The notes under the pieces were generated by a model, which was not told where the DNA came from, did not search any database, and saw nothing but the letters and a program-made list of their open reading frames with translations. This document shows positions 5,631-6,993 of a stretch of DNA of 6,993 bases, piece by piece (within the stretch, counting starts at the first letter, position 1; every line of letters starts with the position of its first letter). The stretch lies in assembly GCA_002427165.1 (NCBI GenBank), contig DIQB01000014.1, forward strand, positions 44,970 to 51,962. Reading direction: 5' to 3'. This DNA comes from Firmicutes bacterium UBA5473 (GTDB lineage: Bacteria > Bacillota > DTU084). The translations under genes and the position numbers were made by a program.

Positions 5631-6103
5631 TACCCACCGACGAAGGCTGGCTATATCTAGCGTCAGTAGTGGATCTATATCACAGGAAAGTGGTAGGATG
5701 GGCCATTAGTAACAGAATGACCAAACAGCTAACATTGGACGCAATCAAGCAAGCTGTAGGGAGAGAACTCTCTACAGAAGGTTTAATATTTCATTCTGAC
5801 AAGGGTTCTCAATATGCCGCTTATGATTACCAAGACAACCTGAGAGAGCATGGTATAAGGCAAAGTATGAGCGCAAAGGGAGATTGCTATGATATTGCTA
5901 GCATGGAATCATTCTTTGCCACAATTCAAAAAGAATTGATTTACAGAGAGCACTTTAAGACCCGCGCCAAGGCTAGACTCGATACTGTTGATTATATTGA
6001 AACCTGGTATAACTCCCGTAGAATCCATAGCAGTTCGGGAGACTTATCGCCGGCAGAGTATGAACTGAAATATTATACATCTTTGTCGGAATCGGCGGCT
6101 TAG
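5631..6103 (+). pseudogene. IS3-family transposase orfB, C-terminal half (rve/DDE domain)
   Basis: From the intron end the frame reads PTDEGWLYLASVVDLYHRKV, typical of the IS3 transposase integrase core. Only the last two of the three catalytic acidic residues are here: Asp in HSDKGSQY (codon 5798-5800) and Glu in ASMESFF (codon 5906-5908). They are separated by exactly 35 residues, the D(35)E spacing of the family. YNSRRIHSSSGDLSPAEYE near the end is the usual C-terminal signature. The first Asp, normally in a D-[IF]-T-Y-[IL]-P-T motif, was on the missing 5' exon. About 157 residues remain out of roughly 280. The frame could open artificially from a TTG at 5615, but those codons belong to intron domain VI. 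Without the first Asp and the N-terminal part it should be inactive. Confidence 0.85.
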
Positions 6104-6136
6104 GGCGGATTTCTATGAAACCCGGAGAAAAGAAAC

Positions 6137-6169
6137 TTTTATCGTGTCTAATACGCCAAGAACACTCCA
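6137..6169 (-). repeat. Candidate right inverted repeat of the IS3-family element
   Basis: Read inward on the minus strand this gives TGGAGTGTTC, then a run ending TTAGACACGATAAAA. A terminal TG and an internal TTAGACAC box are common in IS3-family ends. It lies 34 bases after the orfB stop, the normal distance. No matching left repeat was found in the window, so the outer edge is provisional. Confidence 0.55.
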
Positions 6170-6206
6170 ATCATGGTGGCCATAGCTAGTCAAAACAATG
6201 AAATAG

Positions 6207-6249
6207 AAGATCAGCCGATAGATTTTTTCTTTAGAAGTTGATCTTTTTT
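6207..6249. terminator. Possible terminator between the IS3 remnant and the DUF815 gene
   Basis: AAGATCA (6207-6213) pairs with TGATCTT (6239-6245) and is followed by TTTT on the plus strand. On the minus strand it lies just after the DUF815 stop, with TCTATTTC downstream. The loop is 25 bases and AT-rich, so the structure is weak. Confidence 0.35.
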
Positions 6250-6252
6250 AGC

Positions 6253-6993
6253 TTACCGTCCCTGGTGCCCGGATCCGATTCCCAGCTCTCCTGCCAAAGC
6301 CTGCACAAACTGCTGTGCAAGTCTACCAGAGCGGCCACTGGATTTTCGCTCCCAAGCCAAAGCGCGACGCATCAACTCCTCATGGGAAATGGGAAGCGAG
6401 CGGGCCAGATGCTCTACAATCTGCAGATACTCATCCTGATCTAGGCTGGGGAAGGTGAGATGCAGCCCAAAGCGATCTGAGAGGGACAACTTCTCGTGGA
6501 TTGTATCGGAGCCGTGGATCTCCTCACGCTCCCGGAAGCTTTCCACAACCAGGTGCCTGCGATTGCTCGTGGCGTAGATGAGAATATTTGCAGGTCTCCC
6601 CGCTACACTTCCCTCTAAGACTGCTTTCAGAGCCTTGTAGTTCGTCTCTTGCTCCTCAAAAGAAAGATCATCGATAAAAATAATAAACTTTGCATTTCTT
6701 GAGCCTAATAGGGACAAAAGCGCAGGCAGTGTCTGTAGGTCTTCTTTAGCAACCTCAACAAGATGGAGTCCCCTATCCGCCAGGAGACAGGAGACTGCCT
6801 TCACCAAGGAAGACTTTCCAGTTCCCCGGGCTCCATGGAGGAGGACACAGTTGGCAGGAAGATTTTGGAGGAACTGTTTGGTATTGGCAAGGAGTAGTTC
6901 CTTTTGCCTCTCTAGCCCTACAAGCTCCGCAAGATCGCTCTCCTCTGGCCGTGAGATCCCGCGAAGCTCACCATCCCAAACAAAAGCCCAATG
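6253..6993 (-). CDS. DUF815-family AAA-type ATPase (partial, N-terminus beyond the window)
   Basis: The minus-strand frame is open from the window edge to a TAA at 6253-6255, giving 246 residues. Walker A, GARGTGKSS, is encoded at 6808-6834. Walker B, FIIFIDDLSFEE, has its two Asp codons at 6667-6672. They are followed by YKALKAVLEG, the conserved ATSNRRHLV segment and SDRFGLHLTF. This order is characteristic of DUF815 proteins, AAA-like P-loop ATPases of about 420-450 residues. About 180-200 N-terminal residues should therefore lie outside the window. The visible upstream part, including LAELVGLERQKELLLANTKQ, matches the region just before the P-loop in these proteins. The exact cellular role is not established; ATP binding is well supported. 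A TTG at 6805-6807 is inside the P-loop region and is not the start. The frame is intact, with higher G+C than the kinase-like gene, consistent with resident chromosomal DNA. Confidence 0.9.
   Translation of the reverse strand, partial: HWAFVWDGELRGISRPEESDLAELVGLERQKELLLANTKQFLQNLPANCVLLHGARGTGKSSLVKAVSCLLADRGLHLVEVAKEDLQTLPALLSLLGSRNAKFIIFIDDLSFEEQETNYKALKAVLEGSVAGRPANILIYATSNRRHLVVESFREREEIHGSDTIHEKLSLSDRFGLHLTFPSLDQDEYLQIVEHLARSLPISHEELMRRALAWERKSSGRSGRLAQQFVQALAGELGIGSGHQGR

Larger units (their letters stand above)
5631..6169 (+). mobile_element. IS3-family element, right half only
   Basis: This segment comprises the C-terminal half of orfB, a short untranslated stretch and a candidate right inverted repeat ending CA at 6169. 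The left inverted repeat, orfA and the 5' part of orfB are not in the window. The left edge of the remnant is exactly the 3' end of the group II intron. The element cannot move by itself. Confidence 0.75.

Noticed and set aside
1..6993. CRISPR array, tRNA or rRNA gene
   Set aside because: No regularly spaced repeat series, no tRNA T-loop (GGTTCRANNCC) with a cloverleaf, and no rRNA core sequence were noticed on either strand.

Overview
The window looks like a decayed, mobile-element-rich stretch of a Firmicutes chromosome, most likely a clostridial lineage. This placement is inference. It rests on strong AGGAGG-type ribosome binding sites, a 7-TM GGDEF protein, a DUF6933/pRiA4b ORF-3 protein, an Ll.LtrB-like group II intron and a DUF815 ATPase. 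No marker gene fixes the species.

Layout. Positions 1-72 hold the last codons of an AraC-family regulator, followed by a hairpin terminator (about 91-122). From about 120 to 899 I see no recognisable gene. That stretch holds the first copy of a dispersed repeat (216-306) and a nested hairpin. A membrane-bound diguanylate cyclase fills 900-2024. Just after it lie a second copy of the repeat (2160-2260) and a broken C-terminal remnant of a glutaminase A-like (DUF4965/DUF1793) protein (2345-2540). A complete, well-initiated gene for a DUF6933 plus plasmid pRiA4b ORF-3-like protein occupies 2784-3884. It is followed by a truncated TPR protein remnant (3957-4169), an unidentified minus-strand coding scrap (4184-4306) and an AT-rich P-loop kinase-like gene (4507-5070).

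An ORF-less group II intron (about 5095-5630) abuts the C-terminal half of an IS3-family transposase (5631-6103) and its right inverted repeat. The intron's 3' junction splits an orfB codon, but the 5' half of orfB is not upstream. Domain VI is intact, including the bulged branch-point A. Domain V carries a G-to-A change in the catalytic triad, so the intron is probably dead.

The right end (6253-6993, minus strand) is the C-terminal part of a DUF815-family ATPase that runs out of the window.

The genes do not form an obvious pathway or operon. The complete genes are separated by remnants of unrelated genes, which fits an insertion and deletion hot spot between conserved chromosomal genes. I did not find a convincing new multi-gene system. 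The most informative signals are the intron/IS3 junction with its altered domain V, and the repeat pair around the cyclase.
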